From: CATQHB01 sp965262595
Lineage (GTDB): Bacteria > Chloroflexota > Dehalococcoidia > Lucifugimonadales > UBA3495
Assembly (NCBI GenBank): GCA_965262595.1
Contig: OZ253548.1
Location: 1,178,001-1,242,000 of the forward strand
Direction of reading: 5' to 3'
Length of the DNA stretch: 64,000 bases
Made by a program: the position numbers and the translations under genes. Of this stretch, positions 8,025-16,904 are shown piece after piece. Below the pieces are notes generated by a model. That model saw only the letters and a list, made by a program, of their open reading frames with translations, did not search any database and was not told where the DNA came from. The first letter of the stretch is position 1. Each line of letters starts with the position of its first letter.

Positions 8025-9446
8025 CTAGCCGCCGCCGCCCCGAACCTCGAGGCTGGGTTTTGTCATATCCTCCGGGTTCAACAGTTGGGCCAACTCCGTA
8101 TCGGAAATCTGAGTGCGCTGTTTCGCCACCTCGCGGATGGTCTGGCCGGTAGCCGCCGCTTCCTTTGCGATTGCGGCGGCGGCATCATAGCCAATGGCCG
8201 GAGCCAACGCCGTACCCAGCATCAATCCCTTTTCCACCATCGCCGGCCCCACGCCGGTCGCCTGTATTCCCTTGACGCACTGTTCGGCAAAGTTGTTGGC
8301 CGAGGCTGCCAGCAATGATATGGACTGCAATAGATTATACGCCGCCACCGGCATCATCGTATTCAGCTCAAAGTAACCCCCCTGGCCGGCCAGGGTGACC
8401 GTAGCATCGTTCCCCACCACCTGGGCAACCACCTGGATAACCGACTCGGAGATAACCGGATTGATCTTTCCCGGCATAATAGAACTGCCTGGCTGAACCT
8501 CGGGCACGGTGATTTCGCCCAATCCGGCCCGGGGGCCACAGGCAATAAAACGAATATCGTTGGCAATTTTGTGCAGGCTGATTGCGATAGTCTTTAGCTC
8601 TCCGCTGGCCTCGACTACCGCGTCCAGGGTGGCTTGCGCCTGGAAATGGTTGTCCGTTTCGCGGACACTGACACCGGTGGCTTCCGAAAGCAACTTGCAG
8701 GTTCGAGCGGAAAACTCCGGGTGAGTATTTACGCCGGTTCCAACGGCCGTTCCGCCGAGGGCGACTTCAGCCAGGGCTTCCTGCACTCGCCCCAACCTCC
8801 GGATACTTTTTTCCGCCTGCCCGGCAAACCCCATAAACTCCTGCCCCAGCCGAACCGGAGTGGCATCCTGCAAATGAGTCCGTCCGGTTTTAATGACCGG
8901 CCAGAACTCGTCCGATTTCCTTTGCAACTCCTCACGAAGGGTTTCCAACCCGGGAATCAAATCTTCCCGAATGGCAATCAGGGCGGCCAGATGCATCGAG
9001 GTGGGAATAACGTCGTTGGAGGATTGCCCCAGGTTAACGTGGTCATTGGGGTGAACCAGGCGCGAACCCAGGTCGCCGCCCAGGACTTGGGAGGCCAGGT
9101 TGGCGATTACCTCGTTGGCATTGGTATTGGTGGACGTGCCGGAGCCGGTCTGGAAGATATCGAGGACAAAGTGACCGTCATACTTGCCGTCAATAACTTC
9201 CTGGGCCGCCGCAACAATAGCATTGCCGATGGTCTCATCCAGAACTCCCAAGGTCATATTTGTCCGGGCCGCCGCCTGCTTGACCAGACCCAGGGCACGG
9301 ACAAAGGTGCGGGGGAATCGCAAGTCGCTAATCGGAAAATTGAGCACTGCCCGCATGGTGGAAGCGCCGTATAGGGCGTCGGCGGGCACTTCCATCTGGC
9401 CCATCGAGTCCCGTTCAATTCTTGAGTGGGGGTCGCTGGTAGTCAT
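8025..9446 (-). CDS. fumC: Class II fumarate hydratase
   Basis: A 473-residue member of the fumarase/aspartase superfamily, converting fumarate to malate in the citric acid cycle. Motifs include IERDSMGQMEVPADALYGAS near the N-terminus, TGSGTSTNTNANEV, HPNDHVNLGQSSND, GRTHLQDATP and the catalytic serine loop PGSSIMPGKINPV. The length equals that of typical class II fumarases. Aspartase is the alternative, but the TGRTHLQDATPVRLGQEF segment favours fumarase. The C-terminus ends in a short GGGG tail. Confidence 0.88.
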   Translation of the reverse strand: MTTSDPHSRIERDSMGQMEVPADALYGASTMRAVLNFPISDLRFPRTFVRALGLVKQAAARTNMTLGVLDETIGNAIVAAAQEVIDGKYDGHFVLDIFQTGSGTSTNTNANEVIANLASQVLGGDLGSRLVHPNDHVNLGQSSNDVIPTSMHLAALIAIREDLIPGLETLREELQRKSDEFWPVIKTGRTHLQDATPVRLGQEFMGFAGQAEKSIRRLGRVQEALAEVALGGTAVGTGVNTHPEFSARTCKLLSEATGVSVRETDNHFQAQATLDAVVEASGELKTIAISLHKIANDIRFIACGPRAGLGEITVPEVQPGSSIMPGKINPVISESVIQVVAQVVGNDATVTLAGQGGYFELNTMMPVAAYNLLQSISLLAASANNFAEQCVKGIQATGVGPAMVEKGLMLGTALAPAIGYDAAAAIAKEAAATGQTIREVAKQRTQISDTELAQLLNPEDMTKPSLEVRGGGG

Positions 9447-9593
9447 TTTCTATACCTTCCTGTCCTGTTGGATCATCGGCCCATCGGACTGTTTATATCC
9501 CGGCCTGTTGACTCTAATGAGTAGATATTCCTCCAGGATTTTAACCCTTGCCGGGAAGGTTGGGTAGCCTGGCCCGGGAAATTAGTTGGCTTC

Positions 9594-11144
9594 CTATTTC
9601 CCTTCCTTAATCCAGTCGGCCACCCTTTCCGCAATCATAATGGTAGTGGCGTTGGTATTGGCCCGAATCACGTCGGGCATAACCGAAGCGTCCACCACGC
9701 GCAGTCCTTCCAGCCCGTAAACGTGGCAATACTGGTCAACCACTGCCATTGGGTCATTTGAAGGCCCCATCTTGCAGGTGCCGGAGGAGTGGTGCTGAGT
9801 GCAGGCGTTGCGCAGCAGCCAGTTATCCAAGGCTTCATCGGATGTCAGGTCGGCGTCAGTGGGATTGACCCGCTCCACGATGATGTCACGGAACAGGGGA
9901 TGGTCGGAAATGCGCAGACCCAACCGCACCGCAGCGCGCATCCGCTCCCGGTCATAGGGAGAGGATAGGTAGTCGTAGTTCAAGTCCGGCTGCACTCGGG
10001 GGTCGGTGGAGGCCAGCCTGAGCCGCCCGGCGCTTACCGCATTTTGCAGACCGGCGCTAAATCCAAAGTGGAAATCTTCGCTTTCGATGGATATGTGAGC
10101 CGGTCGGTGCTCGCTGTTCATCAGGATGGGAGCCAGTTGAATGTCGGCCCGGGTGGGCGAACCCTCCAAACTGAAACGAAGGCCAACCTGAATGCTGGGA
10201 GCCAAATTGTCGGGAGCAGCGCCGGTAGCCCGAAACAGGGTGAATACCGCCGGGTGGTCGCGCAGGTTATCACCCACGCCGGGCAGTTCGTGGACCACGT
10301 CTATGCCCAGGCTGCGCAGGTGGTCTGCCGGGCCAATGCCCGAGAGCATCAGCAGTTGGGGAGAGGCGATGGCCCCGCTGCTCACCACAATTTGGTCGCC
10401 TTCTACCGTAAATGCTTCGCCGCCGCTTGCCGCCTCAATCCCCACGGCCCGATTTCCGTCAAAAAGGATACGGTGTACCGTTACGTTGCCCCGGGTTGTG
10501 AGATTGAGCCGGTGCCGCACCGGGTTCAGGTAGGTCAGGGCCGTGCTCATACGGACGCCGTCAATGTTGTTCAACGGCCGTGCCGCAATGCCGTTGGAGT
10601 CGGGGTGGTTCTGGTCCGGGTCCTGGGGAAATCCCAAATCTGCGCAGGCGTCATAGAATGCCGTGGCATGGGACATCCACTCTTCCCGCTTGTAGCGGCG
10701 CACCGGGATCGGGCCGTTGCCGCCGTGGAAGTCGTCGCCGGGGAAATCCAGGTCGGTTTCCAACTTGCGGAAGTAGGGCAACACCTTGGTATAACCCCAT
10801 TCATCATTGCCCCATTCCGCCCAATTGTCATAGTCCTCAGGGACGCCGCGGAAGAGTACCTGGCCGTTGATGGCGCTGGAGCCGCCGGTGGCCCGGCCCC
10901 GGGGAATCTGCACCGGATCGGGCTGCAAGGGAGTGGCCGTGGCGGTGTAGCCCCAATTGTGCGGCCCGTAGGCGGAACGCCACATATTGTTGCCTTCCTT
11001 CAAGTCCAGCGGCAACTGATCAAAATCCGGATAGTCCGGGCCGGCCTCCAATAGCAAAACAGACCGGCTATCGTCCTCGGACAGGCGAGCCGCCAGCACG
11101 CAACCGGCAGATCCCCCGCCAATAATGATAACGTCGTACTTCAT
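9594..11144 (-). CDS. GMC-family FAD-dependent oxidoreductase
   Basis: 516 residues of the glucose-methanol-choline oxidoreductase family. The N-terminal FAD-binding motif is GGGSAGCVLAARLSE, followed by RGRATGGSSAINGQVLFRG, the substrate-domain region, and the C-terminal catalytic His motif HHSSGTCKMG with VDASVMPDVIRANTNAT. Members oxidise alcohols such as choline, polyethylene glycol or aliphatic alcohols; choline dehydrogenase-like is the closest broad label. It is the first gene of a leftward block next to fumarase and is divergent from the restriction-modification island. Confidence 0.92.
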   Translation of the reverse strand: MKYDVIIIGGGSAGCVLAARLSEDDSRSVLLLEAGPDYPDFDQLPLDLKEGNNMWRSAYGPHNWGYTATATPLQPDPVQIPRGRATGGSSAINGQVLFRGVPEDYDNWAEWGNDEWGYTKVLPYFRKLETDLDFPGDDFHGGNGPIPVRRYKREEWMSHATAFYDACADLGFPQDPDQNHPDSNGIAARPLNNIDGVRMSTALTYLNPVRHRLNLTTRGNVTVHRILFDGNRAVGIEAASGGEAFTVEGDQIVVSSGAIASPQLLMLSGIGPADHLRSLGIDVVHELPGVGDNLRDHPAVFTLFRATGAAPDNLAPSIQVGLRFSLEGSPTRADIQLAPILMNSEHRPAHISIESEDFHFGFSAGLQNAVSAGRLRLASTDPRVQPDLNYDYLSSPYDRERMRAAVRLGLRISDHPLFRDIIVERVNPTDADLTSDEALDNWLLRNACTQHHSSGTCKMGPSNDPMAVVDQYCHVYGLEGLRVVDASVMPDVIRANTNATTIMIAERVADWIKEGK

Positions 11145-11210
11145 ACTGCCTACCTCTATGGTATGTGGGATAGGTGTTTGGGTTGGTTGCCGGTACTCTG
11201 GGCAATGTTA

Positions 11211-11234
11211 TACCACAATCCCCTGATTGTGGTA
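11211..11234. repeat. Perfect 10-bp inverted repeat at edge of R-M island
   Basis: TACCACAATC-CCCT-GATTGTGGTA forms a perfect 10-bp stem with a 4-base loop. It lies in the divergent gap between the GMC oxidoreductase and the controller gene, 66 bases before the oxidoreductase start and 78 before the controller ATG. It could be an operator or a hairpin. Confidence 0.7.
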
Positions 11235-11312
11235 AGGATTGAAGGTTTATCCATGCTAATTGTAGTCTGTAGAACCCTAGCTAACACGTGAATATACTGG
11301 TTACTACTTACC

Positions 11313-11519
11313 ATGAAGAGCGAAATTCTGGTCAAATTCGGTCAAAGAGTTCGCGAAGAACGCCTACGAATAGGACTTTCGCAAGAACAACTGGCCTCTG
11401 AAGCCGGAGTACACCGTACGTACGTTGGGATGATAGAGCGGGCTGAAAAGAATATAACCCTAGAAAACATTAACAAAATCGCAAATGCATTGGGTATGTC
11501 CATCCGAGAACTGTTCTGA
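11313..11519 (+). CDS. XRE-type regulator, putative restriction-modification controller (C) protein
   Basis: A 68-residue protein consisting of one helix-turn-helix domain (VREERLRIGLSQEQLASEAG, then VHRTYVGMIERAEKNITLEN). Size and sequence fit the controller proteins of type II restriction-modification systems, which time expression of the endonuclease after entry into a new host. The endonuclease gene follows at once and the methyltransferase is convergent. No Shine-Dalgarno is present. TATACT at 11293-11298 would leave a leader of only a few bases, as in many leaderless C genes. Confidence 0.82.
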   Translation: MKSEILVKFGQRVREERLRIGLSQEQLASEAGVHRTYVGMIERAEKNITLENINKIANALGMSIRELF

Positions 11520-11578
11520 TCATAGATATATCAGAAATTCAGTCATACATCAGTAAGGAAGACATCAAGCTTGTCGGC

Positions 11579-12469
11579 ATGAGGGAACACTCAAAAGCCG
11601 ATGAGAAGTACATTGATGTGGTTTTCTCATATCCAGATCAATTAGCCTGGAGTGGATCCATTCCTTATCATTACAGACGTACGGCATTGTTTCTTGAATC
11701 GGCCCAAGATGTCGCTTCCCACGTTGAAGTTGCGTATGAGGCCCTCCAGAAAAAATCTCGGAGAAAATGGGTTGCCGCGGAACGGCGATTGTGGAACAAG
11801 GAACACGAGAAGAAGACAGTCACTAAACCATTTTTTGACAAGTTGCTTAACTTGAGCTGGAACTGCATAGAAGGAGACCTCCCCCAAAACTCGAATCCGT
11901 CGAGGAGGATACAAGACATCAAAGAAATGGGTTATACCCTCGCGACCGACACCAATAGGTTCAATTTTAAACTGGAGAAAAGTGCGACCCACTTTCTCCT
12001 TTTACCTATTCAGAAGGGCTTGGCAACAGGATATGAAAATATCAGTCCCAATCTGCGTACAAGGATAATCAAGGTCCTGGGTAACTACGACGCATATGAA
12101 GGAAAAGTTCGACAGTCAGGTTTACTCCCTGACCACAAGTTCCCAGAGATAAGCTGGGACGTAGGGGTTAAAGAAGAGAATCCAGACGATATGAGCGAAG
12201 ACGATATCAAAGCTAAGTTCCAATTGTTGGATAACCAACGAAACTTAGAGAAACGTGAAGCCTGCCGGAGAGTTGTCCAGACTGGAAAGTTAGGTGGGAT
12301 TTTCGGAATCTCCTACGACATGAATGATACCGGCGACTGGCCTGAAGGGGTCCCAACTAGAGGGAAGGAATCAGAAGTGGGTTGGAAGCTTTGCCCATGG
12401 TACGACATTGAAGTGTGGCGGCAGTCGCTTAACGAATTCATTGCAGAACATCAAGAAGGCAATCAGTAA
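11579..12469 (+). CDS. Putative type II restriction endonuclease, HNH-like
   Basis: 296 residues from the annotated ATG; I do not recognise the exact specificity family. Its place directly after a C gene and convergent to a cytosine methyltransferase makes it the cognate endonuclease. LLPDHKFPE (His186) and LLDNQRNLEKREAC (Asn219) have the order and spacing of an HNH/beta-beta-alpha-metal site. The C-terminus has CPWYDIEVWRQSLN. The frame is open upstream to 11474 without an ATG, and AAGGA lies 20 bases before ATG 11579. Translation may therefore start earlier from a rare codon, for example near 11516 overlapping the C gene stop. Confidence 0.7.
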   Translation: MREHSKADEKYIDVVFSYPDQLAWSGSIPYHYRRTALFLESAQDVASHVEVAYEALQKKSRRKWVAAERRLWNKEHEKKTVTKPFFDKLLNLSWNCIEGDLPQNSNPSRRIQDIKEMGYTLATDTNRFNFKLEKSATHFLLLPIQKGLATGYENISPNLRTRIIKVLGNYDAYEGKVRQSGLLPDHKFPEISWDVGVKEENPDDMSEDDIKAKFQLLDNQRNLEKREACRRVVQTGKLGGIFGISYDMNDTGDWPEGVPTRGKESEVGWKLCPWYDIEVWRQSLNEFIAEHQEGNQ

Positions 12470-12494
12470 ACCCCTGCAGCCTGTTATCTGCCTA

Positions 12495-13589
12495 TCAAGT
12501 GTATTTTCGGAGTGAAGGAAGAATGGCTAAAGCGACGTTTTTAGCTAACAAACACGGAACTGCATTTCCTATTTGCCAGTAAGCTCTCTTCATAGTTCCT
12601 GAAAAGACGAAACTGTCGGGAAAAGTCTGAAGACGTGCCAATTCCCTCGCCGATAGAACTCTGTTTTTTTCATAATGTATGTGTACACCCCCATGATTTT
12701 CTTTTGCCGCCATTGACGGAGCGCCCCTGAACTGCCTTTTCCAAGCATCCCTGAAAGTATCGTAAAGAGAACCCCCCGGTTGCACATTGGCTATCCTTGT
12801 CTCCATATTACTAGAGTGTTTTGTCCATTCATGGTTGGTCGCACGACTGGGGGGTAAGTCCTTAAGGTCATCAATGGCGGACTCTATGGGAACATAATCC
12901 CCCGGTTTCAGTTGCTCTTCTGGGTAAGGATTTTTTACTCCCAGACGATTGCCGATAAAGAAGGCTCGGGTTCGCAATTGAGGAACACCGTATGCAGCAG
13001 CTTCAAGGATTCTAACGGTCATTCCGGAATAACCTATCTCTTCAAATTGCCGTATTATTTCGCGATGAACTTTTCCCCTTTCAATCGTGAGAATTCCTGG
13101 AACATTCTCCATGATTACAAACAAGGGGTTAATACTTCTTACTACTCGGATGAACTCCTGGAAAAGCTGGTTTCGAGAGTCCTTAGGGTTGCGAAGCCCC
13201 GCTACCGAAAATCCTTGGCAAGGTGTACCACTACACACAACATGAACCCGTTTCCCATGAAGCAAAGGAGCCAAGTGCCCCTCTCGAAAATCCGATATAT
13301 CGCCTTCAACGTGGTGACTGTCTGGGAAATTGCTTCGTACCGTACTTGACGCATCTCGATCGATTTCCAAGCTAAAAATCTTGCTGTAGCCTGCCTGCTT
13401 AAAGCCGTGAGACATTCCTCCCGCACCTGAGAACAAGTCCACGAAGTCAAAAATTCTTTGGTCTGGCACGACTGCCGCAGTGTTTACTTCGGTCCAGTTG
13501 CTATTGTACAAGCTCCTGTCTAATTCTGACTTTAGAGCATTGTACCTACTTACCGAGTCCTTGGTTCCATTACCTTTCTTGTCTGTCAT
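12495..13589 (-). CDS. DNA (cytosine-5) methyltransferase of the R-M system
   Basis: 364 residues with all main m5C methyltransferase motifs: FVDLFSGAGGMSHGF (motif I, SAM binding), SGTPCQGFS with catalytic Cys124 (IV), ENVPGI (VI), QLRTRAFFIG (VIII), a target-recognition region, then RELARLQTFPD and GNAVP (X). It protects host DNA from the neighbouring endonuclease. I start at ATG 13589 (MTDKKGNGTKDS); the frame continues upstream for 44 residues that look unlike protein. It converges on the endonuclease with a 25-base gap. Its low GC against the neighbours suggests transfer. Confidence 0.92.
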   Translation of the reverse strand: MTDKKGNGTKDSVSRYNALKSELDRSLYNSNWTEVNTAAVVPDQRIFDFVDLFSGAGGMSHGFKQAGYSKIFSLEIDRDASSTVRSNFPDSHHVEGDISDFREGHLAPLLHGKRVHVVCSGTPCQGFSVAGLRNPKDSRNQLFQEFIRVVRSINPLFVIMENVPGILTIERGKVHREIIRQFEEIGYSGMTVRILEAAAYGVPQLRTRAFFIGNRLGVKNPYPEEQLKPGDYVPIESAIDDLKDLPPSRATNHEWTKHSSNMETRIANVQPGGSLYDTFRDAWKRQFRGAPSMAAKENHGGVHIHYEKNRVLSARELARLQTFPDSFVFSGTMKRAYWQIGNAVPCLLAKNVALAILPSLRKYT

Positions 13590-13783
13590 ACACTTGCTAT
13601 CCAAACAGATTATGCTAACTATAATATACTGTGACTTCGTGATAAACGGCAAGCAAACTTGACGAATGCCTAGTGACAATACCATCAAAATAGCGCAATG
13701 GATACAGGCAGTTGACACCATCCACCCGGTTCATCATCATACTTCGCAGGTTAAGTCCTACCGGATGATGGAAGAGGTTCTTG

Positions 13784-15436
13784 ATGACAGTTATGACCGG
13801 CGCGCAAGCTTTGATTCAGTCCCTGGTGATGGAGGGAGTGGAGGTCGTTTTCGGACTGCCCGGCGTCCAGATAATGGAGGCCTTTGACGCCCTTTACCAT
13901 GAGCCTGGTATCCGTCTGGTGCCGGTGCGCCACGAACAGTCGGCGGCATACATGGCCGACGGGTATGCCCGCACCACCGGCAAGGTTGGCGTGGCGTTGG
14001 TGGTGCCCGGGCCGGGCGCCCTCAACGCCGCCGCCGGAATCGGCACCGCCTACGCCACCTCCTCTCCCGTGCTGTTGATATCGGGCCAGATGGAAAGCAT
14101 CAACCTGGGTAAAGACCGGGGCGCGCTCCACGAAATCAACGACCAACTTGACGTGTTTCGGCCCATTACCAAGTGGAATGCCCGCACCAGCAAGCCGGAG
14201 GAGATACCCTACCTGGTCCACCTGGCGATGCAGCACGTCACCGAGGGACGGCCCCGGCCGGTGGAGATTGAGATACCCTGGGACATCCTGCCCGCCGTCG
14301 CCGACACCGAGCTGCTGGAGCGTGAAGGGCCGCAGAAACAGGCTCCCGACCCGGCACGAATCAGGGAGGCAGCGGCGTTGCTGGCCCGGGCCCAGCGTCC
14401 GCTCATCTGGGCCGGCGGAGGCTGCCGGGAAGCCGACCTTTCCGCCGACTTGGTGGAGTTGGCGGAGGCGTTGAATGCTCCGGTCATCACTACGCCGGAG
14501 GGCAAGGGAGCGATTCCCGAAGACCATTCCCACTCCCTGGGCGCTTACTACTCCGGGCACGGGCCCGGATACCTGGCTCTGCCCCAAGCCGATGTTATCC
14601 TGGCCGTGGGCAGCCGCCTGAACCTGACTCCACCATCTTCCTGGAGTGTCCAGTCCCACCAACAACTGATCCAAATTGACGCCGACCCGGAGGAGCTGGG
14701 CCGCAACATTCCCGCCAGCGTGGGGATAGCGGCAGACGCGCTGCTGGGGATACGGGATTTGCTGGCAGAGTTGGGCGGACGCACCGGAACCAGCCGCTGG
14801 CGGCCGGAAGAACTCTCCGGCATTCGCCAACAAACTTATGCCGACATCAAGGAAATGGCTCCGCTTCAGGTGGAGATTATCGAGACGATCCGGCAGGAGT
14901 TGGACGACAATGCGATTATGGTCAGCGGTACCACAGAAATCGGGTACTGGAGCAACCTGGCCTTCCCGGTGCTGCGGCCCCGCAGCTATTTAACCTCCAG
15001 CTATTTCGCCACCCTTGGCTATGCCTTTCCCACCGCGCTGGGCGCCAAGTTGGGCAACCCCGGCCGCCAGGTAGTAGCTACCAGTGGGGACGGCGGTTTC
15101 CATTACGCCGCCAGCGAACTGTCCACCGCCGTTCAGGAGGGCATCAATGCGGTAACTCTGGTATTTAATAATGGGGTATTGGGCGCTTCCCGCGCCGACC
15201 AAATGCACCGCTACCAGGGCCGGTCCATTGGCACCGAATTGCACAATCCCGATTTTGCCCAATTAGCCGAGCTTTACGGCGCGTTAGGCATAAAACTGGC
15301 GAGCCACCAGGAATTGGGCGAAGCCCTGCGCACTGCCTTACGTGCCAACCGGCCGGCGGTTATTGAAATACCAATACCCAACCTGCGGCCGCCGTTCCAG
15401 ATAGCCCCGCAAGGACTGGATGCGGCTAAGGGGTAG
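13784..15436 (+). CDS. Thiamine pyrophosphate-dependent enzyme, acetolactate synthase large-subunit-like
   Basis: About 550 residues with the three-domain architecture of TPP decarboxylases. The N-terminal domain carries GLPGVQIMEAFDALY and the catalytic glutamate in RHEQSAAYMADGYAR. The middle domain is at about 190-330. The C-terminal TPP/metal motif is GDGGFHYAASELSTAV ending in NN. ATG 13784 follows 'gaagagg'; a TTG directly upstream is less likely. No small regulatory subunit or ilvC is adjacent, so a catabolic 2-oxoacid decarboxylase/lyase role is as likely as branched-chain synthesis. Confidence 0.85.
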   Translation: MTVMTGAQALIQSLVMEGVEVVFGLPGVQIMEAFDALYHEPGIRLVPVRHEQSAAYMADGYARTTGKVGVALVVPGPGALNAAAGIGTAYATSSPVLLISGQMESINLGKDRGALHEINDQLDVFRPITKWNARTSKPEEIPYLVHLAMQHVTEGRPRPVEIEIPWDILPAVADTELLEREGPQKQAPDPARIREAAALLARAQRPLIWAGGGCREADLSADLVELAEALNAPVITTPEGKGAIPEDHSHSLGAYYSGHGPGYLALPQADVILAVGSRLNLTPPSSWSVQSHQQLIQIDADPEELGRNIPASVGIAADALLGIRDLLAELGGRTGTSRWRPEELSGIRQQTYADIKEMAPLQVEIIETIRQELDDNAIMVSGTTEIGYWSNLAFPVLRPRSYLTSSYFATLGYAFPTALGAKLGNPGRQVVATSGDGGFHYAASELSTAVQEGINAVTLVFNNGVLGASRADQMHRYQGRSIGTELHNPDFAQLAELYGALGIKLASHQELGEALRTALRANRPAVIEIPIPNLRPPFQIAPQGLDAAKG

Positions 15437-15654
15437 ATTAGCCGGTCGAATTTGACGTTTGCCCCGAGGGTAGGGCAGCCTACCCAGGTTGCTAACCGTT
15501 TCAGACCGGTTGATCATATTTCTACCGCCATCCGGCCTCCTCAATTTGCAACGGCCAGGGGAGGTTTAACCGTCCGGAATCAGTCGCCGCCCATTGCTTC
15601 CCGAAATCTTTCCTTGACCCGCCCCGGTTCTTCGTGGTAAGTTGCCTTCGGAAA
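15437..15654. other. Leader region upstream of cobalamin riboswitch
   Basis: No gene is visible between the TPP enzyme and the riboswitch. TTGACC at about 15614, with TAAGTT some 18 bases later, is a weak candidate promoter for the riboswitch-bluB transcript. Confidence 0.35.
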
Positions 15655-15856
15655 CAGAATATTGCGCGGTGCCCCACATAAGTTGGGGAGAATAGGGAAT
15701 CCGGTGTAAGTCCGGAACGGGCCCGCCACTGTAATTGGGAAGTCTTTCGACCTGCCGGAGCGCAGCCACTGTCGTTGCCCCGGTCAAGAGCCGGGACGGA
15801 CGGGAAGGCGTCGAAAGGCATTGACCCCTGAGTCAGGAGACCTGCCGCGCCGGCCA
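15655..15856 (+). ncRNA. Cobalamin (B12) riboswitch
   Basis: Conserved core elements appear in the right order: 'gcggtgccccac', 'aatagggaatccggtgtaag', 'tccggaacgggcccgccactgt', 'ggacgggaaggcg', and the B12-box-like 'gagtcaggagacctgccg' at the 3' end. It lies about 130 bases before bluB with a terminator hairpin between. Binding of an adenosyl- or other cobalamin is expected to favour the terminator and shut off bluB. Boundaries are approximate. Confidence 0.93.
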
Positions 15857-15906
15857 ACCGCTTCGTGGATTAAGCGGGCGCATCAGTGCGAACAAGGTGT
15901 AAGCAG

Positions 15907-15935
15907 CCCCCGCCCGGACCGGGCGGGGGTATTTT
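15907..15935 (+). terminator. Intrinsic terminator controlled by the riboswitch
   Basis: CCCCCGCCCGG and CCGGGCGGGGG flank one base, giving a very stable GC stem followed by TATTTT. It sits between the riboswitch and the bluB start, so it is the likely expression platform: terminator formed when cobalamin is bound, read-through when it is scarce. Confidence 0.85.
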
Positions 15936-15984
15936 CCTGTTGAGGCAGTCCCAACACTCTGCAAACTTGGCGAGGGGTTCAACT

Positions 15985-16782
15985 ATGAGCAGCCAATCGG
16001 TTAATCTTGCCCTGGCCCAGAATAACTTCGCTTTCGACCAATCTTTCCCTCCGGAGGAACGAAAGGGGGTGTACCGAGCCATCTACCGGCGGCGTGACAT
16101 CCGCCACTTCCGAAGCGACCCCATCCCCGATCGGACACTGGCCCGAATAATTCAGGCGGCCCACCACGGCCCGTCGGTGGGGTTTATGCAGCCCTGGGAC
16201 TTCGTTCTCATCCGGGACCAGGACCGGCGGCGGCAGGTTAAGGAACTGTTCGAACGAGAACGCCAGTCTGCCGCCTGCTTTTTTGACGAACCCCGCCGCT
16301 CCGATTATCTGTCTCTCAAGCTGGAGGGAATACTTGAAGCTCCGATAAACCTGTGCGTCACCTGCGACCCCACCCGCGCTGAGGTGGTGCTGGGCCGGAA
16401 TTCCATGCCGGAAACCGATGTTTATTCTACCTGCTGCGCGGTGCAAAACCTGTGGCTAGCCGCCCGCAGTGAAGGCATCGGCGTCGGCTGGGTTAGCATC
16501 CTCAAGCTGCCCCAGCTTCGCAAAATCCTGGACATTCCGCATCATATTCTGCCAGTTGCCTATCTCTGCATCGGCTACCCGGTAGAGTTCCCAGCTCAAC
16601 CCCTGTTGCAGACCGTCGGGTGGCGTCAACGGTTGCCCCTGGAGCAACTAATCCACTTCGACGGCTGGGATAACACCGCCGAGAGCGCCGAAGGTAAAGA
16701 TTGGCCGGGATTTCGGGAGGCCCTGGAAGCTGAATCAACCGGCCCACCTAACCCTTCCCCAATGCTGGAATCCCTATGCTAA
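15985..16782 (+). CDS. bluB: 5,6-dimethylbenzimidazole synthase BluB
   Basis: About 265 residues of the nitroreductase-like BluB family, which breaks down reduced FMN with O2 to form 5,6-dimethylbenzimidazole, the lower ligand of vitamin B12. Signatures are YRAIYRRRDIRHFRSDPIP, HHGPSVGFMQPWDF, FERERQSAACFFDE and EGIGVGWVSIL. The frame extends upstream through the terminator, but ATG 15985 follows 'gaggggtt' and fits the family N-terminus. The cobalamin riboswitch upstream independently supports the function. O2 is a substrate, so an aerobic or microaerobic lifestyle is implied. Confidence 0.93.
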   Translation: MSSQSVNLALAQNNFAFDQSFPPEERKGVYRAIYRRRDIRHFRSDPIPDRTLARIIQAAHHGPSVGFMQPWDFVLIRDQDRRRQVKELFERERQSAACFFDEPRRSDYLSLKLEGILEAPINLCVTCDPTRAEVVLGRNSMPETDVYSTCCAVQNLWLAARSEGIGVGWVSILKLPQLRKILDIPHHILPVAYLCIGYPVEFPAQPLLQTVGWRQRLPLEQLIHFDGWDNTAESAEGKDWPGFREALEAESTGPPNPSPMLESLC

Positions 16783-16785
16783 AAT
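16777..16785 (+). promoter_or_regulatory. Candidate extended -10 promoter
   Basis: TGCTAAAAT overlaps the end of bluB, about 120 bases before the start at 16905. It resembles the TGC-TATAAT boxes elsewhere in the window. No -35 was recognised. Confidence 0.35.
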
Positions 16786-16904
16786 AACGTTCAACGGTCG
16801 CCCGCAGGAACCGTTCAGCCAGGTAAACCACGGGCTATTACCGTTGCAGTCTTTCATCGCAAATCAAGGCATCCATACTGAACTAAGTCATTGGGGAAGC
16901 TGAA

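Noticed and set aside
13751..14833. Long minus-strand frame of 360 codons
   Set aside because: It is the antisense shadow of the TPP enzyme, whose motifs are unmistakable.
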